Below are positions 21,257 through 33,334 of a stretch of DNA of 64,000 nt, in pieces. The DNA lies in assembly GCA_002104935.1 (NCBI GenBank), contig MCGT01000020.1, positions 397,983 through 461,982 of the forward strand. The letters run 5' to 3'. Made by a program: the position numbers and the translations under genes. The stretch is from Hesseltinella vesiculosa. Its lineage: Eukaryota; Mucoromycota; Mucoromycetes; Mucorales; Cunninghamellaceae. Each line of letters begins with the position of its first letter. Position 1 is the stretch's first letter. The notes below the pieces were generated by a model, which was not told where the DNA came from, did no database searches, and saw only the letters and a program-made list of their open reading frames with translations.

Positions 21257-22984
21257 TCAAATATAACCTGGAGGATCGTCACTTTCCTGCTGGGGGGAAT
21301 AATCGGGTAAGGGTTGATGGAGGCCGGTGAGGATACTTGTGGAGGAGGAAGGGGTGGCAGTGTCGTCGGCTGAGTACTGGGGCAAGTAGCCGTTGCGTTC
21401 GACGTGGGTGGGTGATTGAAGGACCTCCAAAGCATCGTCAACGGTGATACGGCCACTGCTGGTCTCGGCAGAGACAGCTGCCATGGCGGCATTGGAGCCC
21501 ATGCGTAGCACAGAAATCTCTTGATCCAGATTGACGTTTTCCAGGCAACCGTTTTGGCGCAACAAGGTCTCGAGAATGGTGATTTGCTGATCGATCCATT
21601 CGATTGTCTTTTGTTCGTAATGGTATTTGGTCATGGCCAGTTGGCTCTGTAGTTTGCTGAGTCTAGGGTTCAGCTGTGTGCGTAGGATTGTTTCAATCTT
21701 TAGGCGGTATCCTCGATAAGCGGTCAGTATATTCATCACGTTGTCGTCTGATGGAAAAGATAGAAAAAAAGGTGAGGCTGGCCAATTTTTTCTGTCAATG
21801 GTATGGCCGCTACCTACCTCGACTAAAATTTGAACTTGGTATCACAGGGACGTCCGGGCAGAGTTTGGAAGCCTCTTCAACTAATCCATACGCTTCGCTT
21901 GCCAAACGCTCAGCGTCTTCAATGAAGATTTAGCGTCCAATCACAAAAGAATAGCTGACGTATTTACCTTTCAAGGAGGGAACAGTGACATCGACAACGG
22001 CGGTCAATACCCCGGATTTACCAAAGAGGTGAGAGGGTGATCTGTGGCTGGCAAGGGCTTGACGATCCAAAAACGTGGAGGCGCCAGGGAGGGACATCAT
22101 TGCGGTTTCCATACGTTCACGCGCTTGGTACAATTTCCGCTGTGCTTTAGTATGAGAGTCGATTTCGGCTTGTATCTAAAAATGAAAGGAAAATGAGACC
22201 AGCAAACCATTTTTTTTTTAAATACGTACTCTTGGAATGTCCGCAGCAAACTGGATGACTTCTTGCTTCAAATGCCGTTCGACAATTTGTGAGCCGTCAT
22301 CTTGAGAATCGGCAATAATCTAAAAAAGACAATCGGCGTCAGTTCCTAGCAGTGGGGTACTTTCTTGTGCTCTACGCTTTACCTGATCATACAGCATATG
22401 CAATTCCATGCAAAGGACGTCCAGTTTGTGCTTGTTTGCATGCAAATCTTGGAGCTAGACGTGATTTTATTTTGTGGGGGTGGTGGAAAAAATAAAAAAA
22501 AGTTGAGCTTCTCAATCGTGTTTGTAGAAAAAAAAAAAAAAAGGTGACAAAGGGCAGGTTTACCATAGTCGATGCCGATTGCATTTGCGTTTCTACATCC
22601 TCGAGTTTGGCTTCACAGCGTCGTAAACGGTCAATGAGGTCCGCGTAGGATGATTCATTCTTGTCGTTTGAGTTACGGCGTAGCATTGCCAAGCTGGAGG
22701 CATCTTGCTTTTTTCGAAAGTCTTGTCTAGAAATAAAAAGTCGCGTCAATGGTGATAGAGAGATGTGTGTGGGCTTACAGTTGTTTTTCCAAAAGTGCTT
22801 TCAAATGCGACTCTCTTGCATAGCGCTGCTTCATGCCCTCGTAATACTTGGATTGAACCGGTAGGGATTCTCGGACCCATTGTAGCTTTGTGATTTCTTT
22901 CAGGAGGTGAATAAATTGATCTTGAAACGAATGGGGTTCACTGATAAGTGGAGGAGGACAATGCGGATCGTCAGTGGTTGCCAT
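21257..22984 (-). CDS. Coiled-coil protein of unknown function with C-terminal PPGY
   Basis: Seven exons (22984-22779, 22726-22564, 22454-22383, 22319-22230, 22175-21968, 21916-21818, 21747-21257), 442 residues, phases consistent. Heptad-rich stretches occur throughout (LLKEITKLQWVRE, LIDRLRRCEAKLEDVETQMQ, IQAEIDSHTKAQRKLYQARE, ITILETLLRQN). The tail is Ser/Pro-rich and ends DDPPGYI, a PPxY motif that could bind a WW domain. I do not recognise the family; a cytoskeletal or trafficking scaffold would be a guess. The 5' leader (22985-23200) is rich in homopolymers. Confidence 0.8.
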
Positions 22985-23249
22985 GACAAGGAATGGAGAA
23001 ACAAAATAACAAGAAAAACGAGGGAAAAAAAATGAAACTTTTTTTTTTTTTTTTTTTCCTTTTTTTGCAGTTTCTTTTTCCCATCTTTTGAAGGTGATCG
23101 CCTCCTTTTTTTGTTTTTTCCTTGACATATTTAAGAACATCACTAGGCTCGTGCCCTTTACTCCTCTCAGCTGTTCCTTGGGTCTCAAGATAACTGTGCG
23201 TCATTTATTCCCTATATTCCTGCAATAGCCCATCATGGTCCCTCGTCTT

Positions 23250-23510
23250 TCAGTTCTTGGCAAAGTTTTCCTTGGCCCGTTTTTGGTCATCAGTGCTTTC
23301 GTACTCCAAAAAACCACTACCCTGCCTTCCTGGCACCCGTCATCCGTGTTACAATCAGCCATGCCCACCCTTGTCGGTTCCCAGCCTGCTCATGGGATCG
23401 ACCATGATCTGAACGGCCTGAACCTTGGATGGGATGCTTTGAAAGTAGCGAAATCTAAAGTGCAACAAGATCTGCCTCGTGGCCACCACCTCTGACAAAG
23501 CATTGGTCAT
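23250..23510 (-). CDS. Possible small RRM-type RNA-binding protein
   Basis: The minus strand reads YFQSIPSKVQAVQIMVDPMS (about 23395-23455) and, in another frame, GSGFLEYESTDDQKRAKENF ending in TGA at 23250. Together they match the second half of an RRM (alpha1-beta2, then RNP1-like GSGFLEY). Joining them needs a 39-nt intron (GTGGGC...GCCAG), shorter than any well-supported intron here, and the RNP2 strand is not clearly placed. Could be a short mitochondrial-type RRM protein or a fragment. Confidence 0.4.
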
Positions 23511-23611
23511 CCGCGGAGTTGAAATCCAGGAATGAGTTCCCATTTTTTGGAGTGTCAATAAGATATAAAAAAAACGTCGTTTATTATCGTCATTTGTGAC
23601 AGGTTGAGGGA

Positions 23612-24709
23612 TCAGAGAAGTTGGGTTTTGTCCATGATCAAGGAGCTGACACGCTTCCCAGCCTTGGCTTGGATGTCATCGGGGAGAAGGTTGTTGGACG
23701 AGGTGTTTTGGCTGTCGGGGAGAACGCAGTGCTTCGGGAAGACACCGCGGGTCTGGCCACGGGTCAGATTGAGGCCGAGGCACCAGCCATCGTCGTACTC
23801 TTCAAACACTTGGACTTGGTCGCCGGCTTGAATATCAATTTCGTCGCTCAGGGTGGGCGTGTAAGTGGCGGTGACAATGTAGGTGCCGAGAGGCGGCTGT
23901 TGCCAGATATCGCCAGGCTGGGAGCCATCGGCAGGAGGCAGGACTTGTGGTTGTTGTGGCGGTGGGCTGGCCATGACGTCCGGGCTGCTGACCATCATGG
24001 GTGGGTAAGGCTGCTGTGCTTGGGCCATGGGGGGCATGTTGCTGTATGCATTGGTCGGAGGCATGGTGTATTCATAAGAGACAGGAGGGGGAGAGTGTGC
24101 TGAACCGGCAGCAGACGAAGCGTTGTAGTCGTTCGAGGTAAAGGCCATGGGGGCAGGAGGAGGTGGGAACGAGCCGAAACCTTCGTTGTAAGGGTCGCGC
24201 ATGGCACCAGCACCAGCTCGTTCGGCAATACGCTTGTTGCGGCGACGGCGGATCAACAAGAACGCAATGGCTCCACCAATCACAATGACCACGACCGCGA
24301 CAATGGCACCAATGGCGCCGCTGCTGATGCCGCCACTGCTGCTGTTGCTACTATCGGTAGATGTTGGCGAGGAGGTGGCAGACGACAACGAGCTGTCGAC
24401 GCTGGTTGCCAAGGGCAAGTCAGATGAAACGCTGGTGGTCAAGGGCAGCAATGACGACGTTGGGCTTGGCACCAATGACGATGTCGCAGGCGCCGATGAC
24501 GATGCTTTTGTTGTTTCAGGGGCTGAGCTGGAAGGAAAGGGGGTGATGGTTTGATTATTCGAGTTGGCAAACTTTTCATGGATAGGTGGCACTAGAAAAA
24601 AAAAAAAAGGTAAGGAAAAGAAAAAAAAACGGAAGGGGTCGTTACTTCTTTTCACCAGCTGCTGGTCTTGTGTACCAAGCAACACCCGTAAAAGAGACGC
24701 AATGGACAT
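23612..24709 (-). CDS. Single-pass membrane protein with C-terminal SH3 domain
   Basis: Two exons (24709-24646, 24591-23612), 347 residues. Order: short N-terminus, a Ser/Thr-rich region (about 25-110) likely outside the cell, one transmembrane helix at about 113-135 (GAIGAIVAVVVIVIGGAIAF), a stop-transfer RRRR, a Pro/Tyr-rich linker, and an SH3 domain at about 260-320 (TATYTPTLSDEIDI, GDQVQVFEEYDDGWCLG, RGVFPKHCV). Such proteins can act as surface sensors or polarity anchors (Fus1/Sho1-like logic), but no orthologue is claimed. No strong signal peptide is visible, so an upstream exon or a type III topology is possible. Confidence 0.82.
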   Translation of the reverse strand: MSIASLLRVLLGTQDQQLVKRSNDPFRFFFFSLPFFFFLVPPIHEKFANSNNQTITPFPSSSAPETTKASSSAPATSSLVPSPTSSLLPLTTSVSSDLPLATSVDSSLSSATSSPTSTDSSNSSSGGISSGAIGAIVAVVVIVIGGAIAFLLIRRRRNKRIAERAGAGAMRDPYNEGFGSFPPPPAPMAFTSNDYNASSAAGSAHSPPPVSYEYTMPPTNAYSNMPPMAQAQQPYPPMMVSSPDVMASPPPQQPQVLPPADGSQPGDIWQQPPLGTYIVTATYTPTLSDEIDIQAGDQVQVFEEYDDGWCLGLNLTRGQTRGVFPKHCVLPDSQNTSSNNLLPDDIQAKAGKRVSSLIMDKTQLL

Positions 24710-25387
24710 CTATTATATGATTATCTAAATAAAAGAGACTACTGAGGCCGGTCGTCCAAAGGAGGAGAGCAAAGGGTATGAAATAGAAACAAGGGAAAAG
24801 AAGGAAAAGAGCGTCGATCAAGAAAAAGTGCAAAACAAAAATTGGGCCCGCCGTTGGGTTGCACGGCGGTCGTACAAGAATAAATTGGCGTTCAAATTGT
24901 AATTTGGAGGTTGATCCATAGAAGAGCCTTGGTCCGAATCAAGTGTCTTGCTCATTTATGTCTTGTCTCGCTCCATTTTGTCCAGGCATTATTTTTTGGT
25001 TCTTTTTTTTTTTTTTTTTTTTTTTTGCTTTGGCCCTGGATCGCCCTTTAAAAAACAACTGCCCAGATTTGATTTTGTTCTCGGTGTTGGAGCCAAACTT
25101 TGTCAACTTCAAAAAAAAAAAACAAAATGAAAACGGCCACGAGGTCTAGAACGAACCCGTGTAGACTTGTTTCCCTTCTATCGCATTATGAAAAATGGAT
25201 CGACGGTTGGACGTGTCTCCTACCTTCTGTTTGTAGCAACGTGGCTCCACCCTTTTTTCCACCCAGTCAAATCGCAGCAAAGCACTGCCTCAAAACGGAA
25301 TCCTCACCTCCGCTTTTTTCTTGTTTTTTTTTTTGCACTCTTTTTTAAATCATAGACTGAGCAGGTGATGGATACAAAGTAACTTGC
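24710..25387. other. Intergenic, homopolymer-rich
   Basis: Divergent promoter region between the SH3 gene and the TVP38-like gene. It contains a T run of about 22 nt near 25004-25026 and A runs near 25110. No gene or known repeat was seen. Confidence 0.6.
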
Positions 25388-26891
25388 ATGATACCATTGT
25401 CATATAAACGGATAGAGCTCTTTCTTATTATTGTTCTTTTTAGGCCCTCTACATTGAAAGACCATGGCAGGATATCGCTGATCGGCACATCTCATCTCTC
25501 TGCCCTCCATGACCAGGGTAAACTTGACTTCAAAAGAATAGAACGAGATAGTAAATGGCCCTTGTCTTTAGAGAATGGCGATGTCGAAGTCATGCTTGGC
25601 AAAGTCAACAGCAATGACGATCTTGACCCACACGAAGAAGATGCCTTTTTGCCCTTTGACCCGGCCAACAACAGTTCTCGATCACCTGGCGATTTGCCAA
25701 GCCATCCTCCTCCTCGGCGCAATTCCTCTCCAGTCCACAGCCCCTCGTTGTTGTCTCACGTTACTTTCTGGAAAACCGAAGCAGCCCGTCAGTTCTACGA
25801 ATCGAAGCGCTACGTTATGCAGCTGGACCGCCGCCAGCTCCTCCAGCTAGCCTTTGAATGGCGATGGACCCTCCTGTTCCTTGCTTTCTTTTTTATCATG
25901 GGCTCTATCATGGTTGCCTACCGCAAAGAATTCTTTGCCACGCTGGAATCGCTCAGCAAAGCCGTCAAAGTCATGGGCCCCCAGTAAGCTTAGCTCTTCC
26001 TCCCTAGCATGACCCTCACCCTCTCTTTTTCTTTCTTGCCTAGGGGATACATATTGATGGCCTTTTTGATCTTCCTCAGCGCTTTTCCTCCCATGATTGG
26101 CTACGGCACGTTCCAAACACTCTCCGGATTTACATTTGGATTTGCCCGAGGCTTCCCTGTGTCTTATTTTGGTGCTTTGACCGGCGCTGTTACCTGCTTT
26201 GTGATTTCACGTTACTACTTGCAACGGCGTGTGGAAGGACTGATGAAACGTCATCCCAATCTCGAGGCCGTGGTCAGAGCTGTGGAAAGAAAAGGATTCA
26301 AGGTAATTTTAAAGAGAGTGGCGGCATGATTTCACTGACTTTTGCTTTTCCGCAGCTCTTTGTCTTGATCCGACTGTCGCCTTATCCATTCAACCTCTTG
26401 GTAGGAATGAAAAAAAAAAATAGACTGGCTGGCTCACTTTCTTATATGGGTGGGGTTAGAACGTTATGTTTGCAGCCTCGGATATCTCACTAGCCCACTT
26501 TGCCTTTGGCACAGCCCTCTCGTTGTTGAAAATTGCCTTGCATGTGTACATTGGCGCCAACTTGACCTCGTTCTCGAAGCACATCCTAGGTGAAGATGAA
26601 GACCTCACCGACAGTGAAAAACAAGCCCAGACCGTAATGGAAATCAGCGCCGTCGTTGGTGGCGTCCTGGCCACTGGCGTTATGGTCTACGTATATGTGG
26701 TTGCCAACCGCGCCATCAAAGAAATGCAAGCTGAATCAGAAGAAGCTCGAGCCTTTTTAGGTGACGATGAACGTACCAGTGGCGACCGCATTGCCATGGA
26801 AGAAGCCGGCATCACCGACGACTGGGTGGACTGGAACGAAAGCGACGATGACGATACTTCCTTGAGACGTCGGCCCTCTGTAGAACATTGA
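25388..26891 (+). CDS. Tvp38/TMEM64-family (VTT/DedA-like) membrane protein
   Basis: Golgi/endosomal membrane protein of the SNARE-associated-Golgi family. Four exons (25388-25983, 26044-26302, 26356-26400, 26460-26891), 443 residues; exon 3 is a 45-nt microexon. Hydrophobic segments include LLFLAFFFIMGSIMVAY, AFLIFLSAFPPMIGYG, and IRLSPYPFNLLN, followed by AASDISLAHFAFGTALSLL. The VTT core is recognisable by FGFARGFPVSYFGAL-type and RLSPYPF motifs. N- and C-termini are hydrophilic, the C-terminus acidic (DWVDWNESDDDDTS). The ATG at 25388 gives an extra hydrophobic N-terminus; a splice acceptor at 25440 suggests an alternative upstream start exon, so the 5' end is uncertain. Confidence 0.85.
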
Positions 26892-27311
26892 TATCCTTTA
26901 TTTGTCTCTTTTATGTTATTATTCTTTTAATCATGGAAGACTTTGTAGTATACATATTTTTTTCCATGCCATATCTCATCCCTCTCCCTATACCTTTTTT
27001 TTTCCTTGTAAATTTAGCATGGTAGTCTCTTCTTTGTTCCCCCTTCATTCTCCTTAGACCCACTTTCTTCGTCTTCAATAAATAATAAACGGATCATCCA
27101 TCCTTTTATCCAGCAATTTCTTTGCGACAATGTGTTCATGTAGCCATTACTGTTAGAGCAAGGTTGGGAAATGGAGTAGGTGATGAGACCACAGGATTCC
27201 GCTAATCCGTTGACCAATCCATGCGCCGTATTTCCACGGAACAACAATCAGGCCGTCGGCGGCCGATTATCCGATAGTCATTTTGTGTGTGATCACATAA
27301 TTTTCTAGACA
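26892..27311. other. Intergenic region upstream of the 5S gene
   Basis: AT-rich 3' flank of the TVP38-like gene. Small open frames here have no protein-like composition. Confidence 0.5.
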
Positions 27312-27429
27312 TGTTACGGCCATACGACGTTGAAAAATCCAGATCCCGTTCGATCTCTGCAGATAAGCAGCGTACGGCTTGGTTAGTACTGCGGTGAGAG
27401 ATCACGCGGGAATACCGAGTGCCGTAATT
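27312..27429 (+). rRNA. 5S ribosomal RNA
   Basis: About 118 nt matching the eukaryotic 5S layout: GTTACGGCCATAC at the 5' end, box A region AAGCAGCGTACGGCTTGG, and box C region ending GCGGGAATACC. Helix I closes (TTACGGC at 27314-27320 with GCCGTAA at 27421-27427) and helix II is compensated (CGTTG with CAGCG). Relative to typical fungal 5S the helix IV region reads GCGGTGAGAGATCACGC, a different but perfectly pairing hairpin. A T run starting at 27431 is a Pol III terminator. Isolated, not in an rDNA repeat. Divergence leaves open a variant or pseudogene. Confidence 0.82.
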
Positions 27430-27430
27430 G

Positions 27431-27437
27431 TTTTTTT
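27431..27437 (+). terminator. Pol III terminator of the 5S gene
   Basis: Seven T directly after the 3' end of the 5S RNA. Confidence 0.75.
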
Positions 27438-27649
27438 ATCTTTTTTGTGATAAAGAGTTGAGAGGGTTTCATCGTTTTATTTTTTTTTTTTTTTGCTTTA
27501 GGAAAACGCAGCGGAGGATCACTGCTCAAGCTCACGGCGGAAGTTGAAATCTTTGGTTTGAAAAAAACTAGATTTGAAAAAAAATAAATGCATTCACTCC
27601 ACAGCACTTTTCAGTGGTTGGATCGAGGTGAGACTCTGTGCGAGGGAGT

Positions 27650-27970
27650 AAATTCATGGATAATGATGGTACTGAAAAATTCAGGTTGATTAGTAAAGGC
27701 TGCCCCGCCAACTTTTGGCCAGATTCGTTTTGACACTTCCGATTGTCCAGCTAAAAAAAATGAAAAATCGACCATTCTCGCCAGGTGGACCCATGAAAAA
27801 ATGACAGTGCAAAACTACTCTAAATAAACCCACCCCAAATTCTGCATACAAGTTCAAAATGATGAAGGAAAGCCATGGTTAAGATGTCAACTTTCTTTCT
27901 CAACCCGAGCGAAGAGCTAGAAGGCTGGTTAGCATGCACTAAGAATGATTTCGCGTGCACGTGGTTCTGC
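27650..27970 (-). repeat. Dispersed repeat family R, copy beside the 5S gene
   Basis: On the minus strand it follows the same order of blocks as 48183-48460 and 49078-48716: CGCGAAATCAT, TGCATGCTAACCAGCC, GCTCTTCGCTC, TCATCATTTTG, TTTATTTAGAGTAGTTTTGCACTGTC and TTTTTTTTAGCTGGACAATCGGAAGTGTC. Roughly 70-75 % similar by eye. No open frame is shared between copies. The remainder of 27430-28213 is AT-rich without recognised content. Confidence 0.8.
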
Positions 27971-28213
27971 CTTCTTGCATCCTTGACATTGATTCAGCAG
28001 TTCGTCCATTTGGCCCAAGCACATCTATTCACGGCTCAAAACTAAACCACAGTCAAATGATGAATCCGGTACTTCCAACTTTGATCCCAGTGTGACTCCT
28101 CGTTGAGTGCGTGACAAAAAAAAAAAAAGACGCGGATGCTGAGCTTGAATGGCCCAGCCCTGCCCATTCACATTTTTTTTTCTGTGCATTTTTTTTTTCT
28201 TTTGTACCGATCA

Positions 28214-31200
28214 ATGTATTCCCCTAACGATATGAAGCAAAAGGGAAAGATACCCACATATGATTGGGATCGATCACCTACAGCATCATATGTACAACGA
28301 CGCAACGAACGGCAGGGTAAGCCCATCGACTTCTTTAAAAGAAAAAACAAGGGGGGAGGGGCCATATAGCCACAGTCAGCTCACTCCACTTGTTTGGCCC
28401 TTTAGGCATTGTAGACGAAAAGCCAATGCCTGATTTTGAAGCTCTTGCCCGATTAAGCGTTTCTCCCGATCCACTAGGAGGAAATGATAAGAGCAATGGC
28501 AGGTAAGATTCTCGCAGGTCCATGCTGTGCTTCATCCCAATGCCTCATTCAGCTCATTGTTTTTTCCTTCCTACTTTTGTATTAATACAGCGCTAGCCAG
28601 GAGCGTTGGTTTGATCTGAAAGTCGAGCCCCATCAATTCCAAAAGAACTTTGTACGGAGATTGACAGAGGAAAAGCGCAAGCTAGCCATCGACTTCTCAC
28701 AGCAGCTCCCCGATATCAAGCCCAAGCGACACAACAGTGGGCTTGGTCGAAGCCAACGAAGTTTTATGAGCTCAGCTGGCGATTCCATGTTTGACGAAGA
28801 TCTGCCTTTGGATGCGATCGATGCCTTGATGAACAAATCCCCTCCAGAGCCCAACACCCTTGCCACAACCAGTCCAAATCACCCATCAACAGCGCCCTCT
28901 CTTGCCTCCGCCCTTCCACCTGCTCTGCCCACCTCCAGCCCCACTTTCATACCCAGTGCATTGAACGGATTGGACGATGATGACATGTTTGGCGAAGATA
29001 TCCCTGACGACATCCTAGATAAAATGATGCTGGGCCAGGACCCCGACCTCGATACCACCACTGCCGTATGCTTCTCCGTGTCCATCTTTTCCAATAGACT
29101 CACAGTCCCCACCCCCCCCTTTTTTTTTTGTTTGCAGGAGAACGCCTCGCCCCCGTCGACCAACACCTTTTATACACGCCTTATGACCATCCAAGTCGAA
29201 CAATCAAAATACCTGCTGGACGGAGTTGAGCGTTGGCAAAAGGTAAAGTGCAAATAAAAAAAGGATCGTAATTCATTGACGTTTTGCATCGTGATAGGAG
29301 CTGATAGCGGCAGATCCAAATAATGGCTTTGCCATGTACAAAATCTTTCTCAGAGAGGATTGGGTCCACACAAAAGTAATGTCTGGTAAGTGGATGCACA
29401 CGCGGTTACCTCAAGAAGGTTAATAGACTGACCCCCCACCACACACACACACGCACACCTTCTGCTTGCATAGGCGATTTTGTGAATATCACATTTACGA
29501 ATCAAGAAGCCCCCATGACCCAGCAACAACCTTGGATCGTCGACAACACACACAACTACCTGATTCACCATCCCGATATACTGATCTCGTGCACAGCAGT
29601 CGCTGAAAGCTTTTTTTGTGTACGCAAGTCAGTGTTACAGCAAATGTCCAAACAGGTGCATGAATTCAGCGAGCCTTTGGTGTCAGGTGACGTGATCCAC
29701 CGCACTCTGCAGTACTGCCTCGAGAACAACGACTTTAGTGCGGCCACTATTGAACAGTGCATGAAAAACGTTATCTGCACCCACCATATGGACTCCTTAT
29801 ACGTTCTCGACATGGACGAAAGCACGCTCTTTGACCACCTCTCACCATACATCGGCGGCATCATGACCTTTGGATCCCGATATGTCAGCCAAACACCCAA
29901 CGCCGATGCCACCATCACCAGAGATGTTGGGCCTACTGCAAACCATGAAACCAAAGCGGTGGCCATCCGTGGTGTCCTTGACATCGAAGAACACGTATGG
30001 AGCCCTGCCTACGGCCTCAAGGGCATGGTCGATGCCACGATTGAGCTCATGCTTGCGCCTTCCAACAAAATATTGACCATTCCTTTTGAACTCAAAACTG
30101 GCAAGACCAATCGACTGATTACCCACCGTGCCCAAACCGTCCTCTACACCCTCTTACTTGGCGATCGATATGGTAACCTTGGACTTTTTTTCTGAAAAAA
30201 CTCCGCCTTGTCGGCTAACTTTCTTTTTTTTTTTTTTCCACGCAAGGCTTGGACATCAAATGCGGTGCCTTGTATTATACCAAAGTGAACGCCTTCTACA
30301 TGGTGCCTCAGCTGCGCTCTGAAATCCAATCGCTGTTGATCGCTCGCAACGACCTTGCTACGGCTCTACAGCAGCGATCTAATGCCCTACCTCCAATGGC
30401 ACGCAACATCCACAAATGCCAGTACTGCGCCGTCAGCAATGCCTGCTTTACATACCATATTGCCATTGAGCAAGGGGACGTCGATTCCAGCGGCCTCGGA
30501 CAGTGGTTTACAGATCACGTGGAGCATCTGGACGATAACTGCCTCACCTTTTTCCAACATTGGATACGCCTGATCGGAATGGAAGAGCATGATCTCGAAA
30601 GCCTTCGCAAAGACATTTGGACTGTAGACGCCGATGAACGCGAATCAGCTGGAAAGTATGCATCCCTCACGAATGACACAGTAGCCAACCTCATAATTTT
30701 TTTTTTTTGGATCATCCACTCAGGTGCTTCAAAGACATGGTGCTGAAGCCTCAGTTCAACAAGGTGCGACCAGGCGGCTACTGGTATACATTTGCCCGGG
30801 CACGATCAGACGACGAACAGCGATCCTTGACGGAATCTCATATCACGCCTGGCGATCCGATGGTGATCTCAAGCATGGAGGGTGATCTGCATTTGGGCAT
30901 GGGATTTGTTGTGGACGTCGATCGAACAACCATCACGATTAGCTTGTCAGCACCGCTGCGACCACGGCCGGTCCGTAGTCAGGAGTTTGACATTGAAAAC
31001 TGTCAGGTGTTTGTCAAGTGGCGAAAGCTGCAACTCGATGGCCAGCAATCAAACAATGCAATCACGTACCGCCTCGACAAGGATGAAGCGGCCGGTGGTT
31101 TCCAGGTGATGAAGACCAACATCGTCAACCTGATGACCAAGACCTCGGGCGTGGAAGACCTGGATGTGGCGCGGGCCAACCTTCGCCGTCTGATTGTCGA

Positions 31201-33263
31201 CTTGGAGCCTCCCTTATTTACCTTGGGCGACGCTGGAGTGTCTACTTATTTACACCGTGACTCCGTCATGCATTGCTTGAATTCTGACCAAAAAGCAGCC
31301 ATGGCTAAGGTGCTTGCTTGTAAAGTCAACACCCCTTGCACAGGAGAGAGAGAGAGAGAGAGGGCAAAGCGATATTCATGTTTTTTTTTTGTTTTTTTTT
31401 TTTGGTCTTAGGTCAGGACTATGCTTTGATCCTTGGTATGCCAGGAACAGGCAAAACAACCACCGTGGCGGAGATCATCAGCATGCTTGTTCAACAAGGA
31501 AAATCTGTGCTTTTGACTGCCTACACACACAACGCCTTGGACAATCTGCTTTGTAAGCTCATGGAAAAGGGGATCGATTTTTTACGCCTGGGCAACCCCG
31601 ACAAGGTAAGTGCCTTTTGCCACGCTGTCTACGTGGGCAAAACAGACTCACCTTTTTTTTCTCCGCCGCAGGTCATGCAGCAGGTTCGCCCTCACATGCC
31701 TCAGTTTGCCTCGGGATTAGACTCTGTTCAGGCAATGACAGACTACTTCAATTCGAAACAAGTGGTGGCTACCACCTGTTATGGGACCAACCAGTAAATT
31801 TTGTGTATTTAAAGTAGCAGACCGTCGCTTACTTTTTTTTTTTTTTTTTCATCAGCATCATTTTTCGTCGGCGCCGCTTTGATTATTGCATAGTGGACGA
31901 GGCGTCCCAGATCACCCTACCAGTCTGCCTTGGCCCCTTGCCGTTTGGCGACAAGTTTATTCTTGTGGGCGATCAGTATCAATTGCCACCCATTGTAAGT
32001 GGGCAGTGCCGACCAGATAGAGCAAAACTTTTGGGATTCTAACACCGCTTTTTTTTTGGTTTTAATTTGCTGCTAATGCAAAGGTGAAAGACCCAGAAGC
32101 ACAAAGGAATGGGTTTGGAGAATCCCTGTTTATGATGCTTTCGGCCAAGCATCCCGAGGCTGTGGTATATTTGAAATATCAATACCGAATGAACAGGGAC
32201 ATTATGCAGGTGTCCAGCCAGCTGTTTTACGACAGGAAACTGCGATGTGGTAACGACACTGTGGCCAACAAGCGAATCCAGTACGCTCATTTTCCCACGG
32301 CCATGGCCAACATCCATGCTAGCAGTCATTCCTGTGCCGACCCATGCTGGCTTCGCGATATTTTGGACCCCAGGTAACAGTCCATACACAAAAAAACTGA
32401 AACAGTTCCTCTGGCCAGATGAATGATTGACGCCTTGGAAATAGTCGAGCTGTTGTTTTTGTAGACACCGACCAACTTCCAGCAAGGGAAACTCGACCAA
32501 ACGACCGATACATCGTCAACAGCATCGAAGGCACTTTGATACAGCAGGTATAAAGCGACGACATACATGGAGAGGGAGCCATTGGCAGCATTTTTTATTT
32601 CTTTTCTTCTGATTTTATAGACTGTCGACGCGTTGCTAGCGTCGGGCATGACTGAAGAACAGCTAGCCGTGGTCTCTGTCTACCGCACCCAATTGCGGAT
32701 GTTAAGTCAACAACTTTCTCAGCAGCATCCGGACTTGGAAATCGCTACCATCGATAGATACCAAGGACGAGACAAGGAATGTGTGTTGATCTCGCTTGTC
32801 CGCAGCAATGACCAAGGCTTGGTAATGAAAGACATCTCCCGCCAACCCCCTCATCTCTATCCCAAAGTGGTCATCTCATTTCTTTTTCTCATTAGACGGG
32901 CGATTTACTACGCGACTGGAGACGACTCAACGTAGCATTTACTCGGGCCAAGTGCAAGTTGATTGTGTTTGGCTCGCTTTCTACCTTGGTTCATTCTGCA
33001 CTGTTCAAGCAAATCATTGGCTTGTGGCAAGATGAGGATTGGGTAAGCCATGATTTCCTGGGACAACACGCTTTCTTACCCTTAATTTCGTCCTGCTATA
33101 GGTCTACCAGCTTCCAAAGAATGCGCACATCATGCACCAGCATAATCTACCCAAGCAGACCGAGTCACCGCATCATCGATCTCCTGTCATTAAGCGCTCG
33201 CCAGCCCACGGTCGAATGCGACCTATCCTGCGGGATATTTTCAACCGCGCAGCGCAGGATTAA
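28214..33263 (+). CDS. DNA2: DNA replication helicase/nuclease Dna2
   Basis: Nuclease-helicase for Okazaki flaps and double-strand-break end resection, nuclear and possibly mitochondrial. Sixteen exons from 28214-28316 to 33102-33263, all in phase, 1309 residues. Order: disordered N-terminus; OB-like segment; RecB-type nuclease with FeS cysteines (SCTAVAES and later [10 protein letters not shown]) and active-site GMVDATIEL and PFELKTGK; then superfamily-1 helicase with Walker A GMPGTGKT (866-873), motif II DEASQ, motif [11 protein letters not shown], motif [12 protein letters not shown] and motif [10 protein letters not shown]. Exon 8 ends at 31319 (GTAAAG donor), giving [16 protein letters not shown] (GA)n microsatellite sits in intron 8. 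It converges on DET1 with 71 bp between stop codons. Confidence 0.97.
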
Positions 33264-33334
33264 TCTTAGGCTGCGTTTTTCTTGTTTTATTTGCATTGAT
33301 CATTGTTACATAATTTGTGAATAAAGACAGGCGT

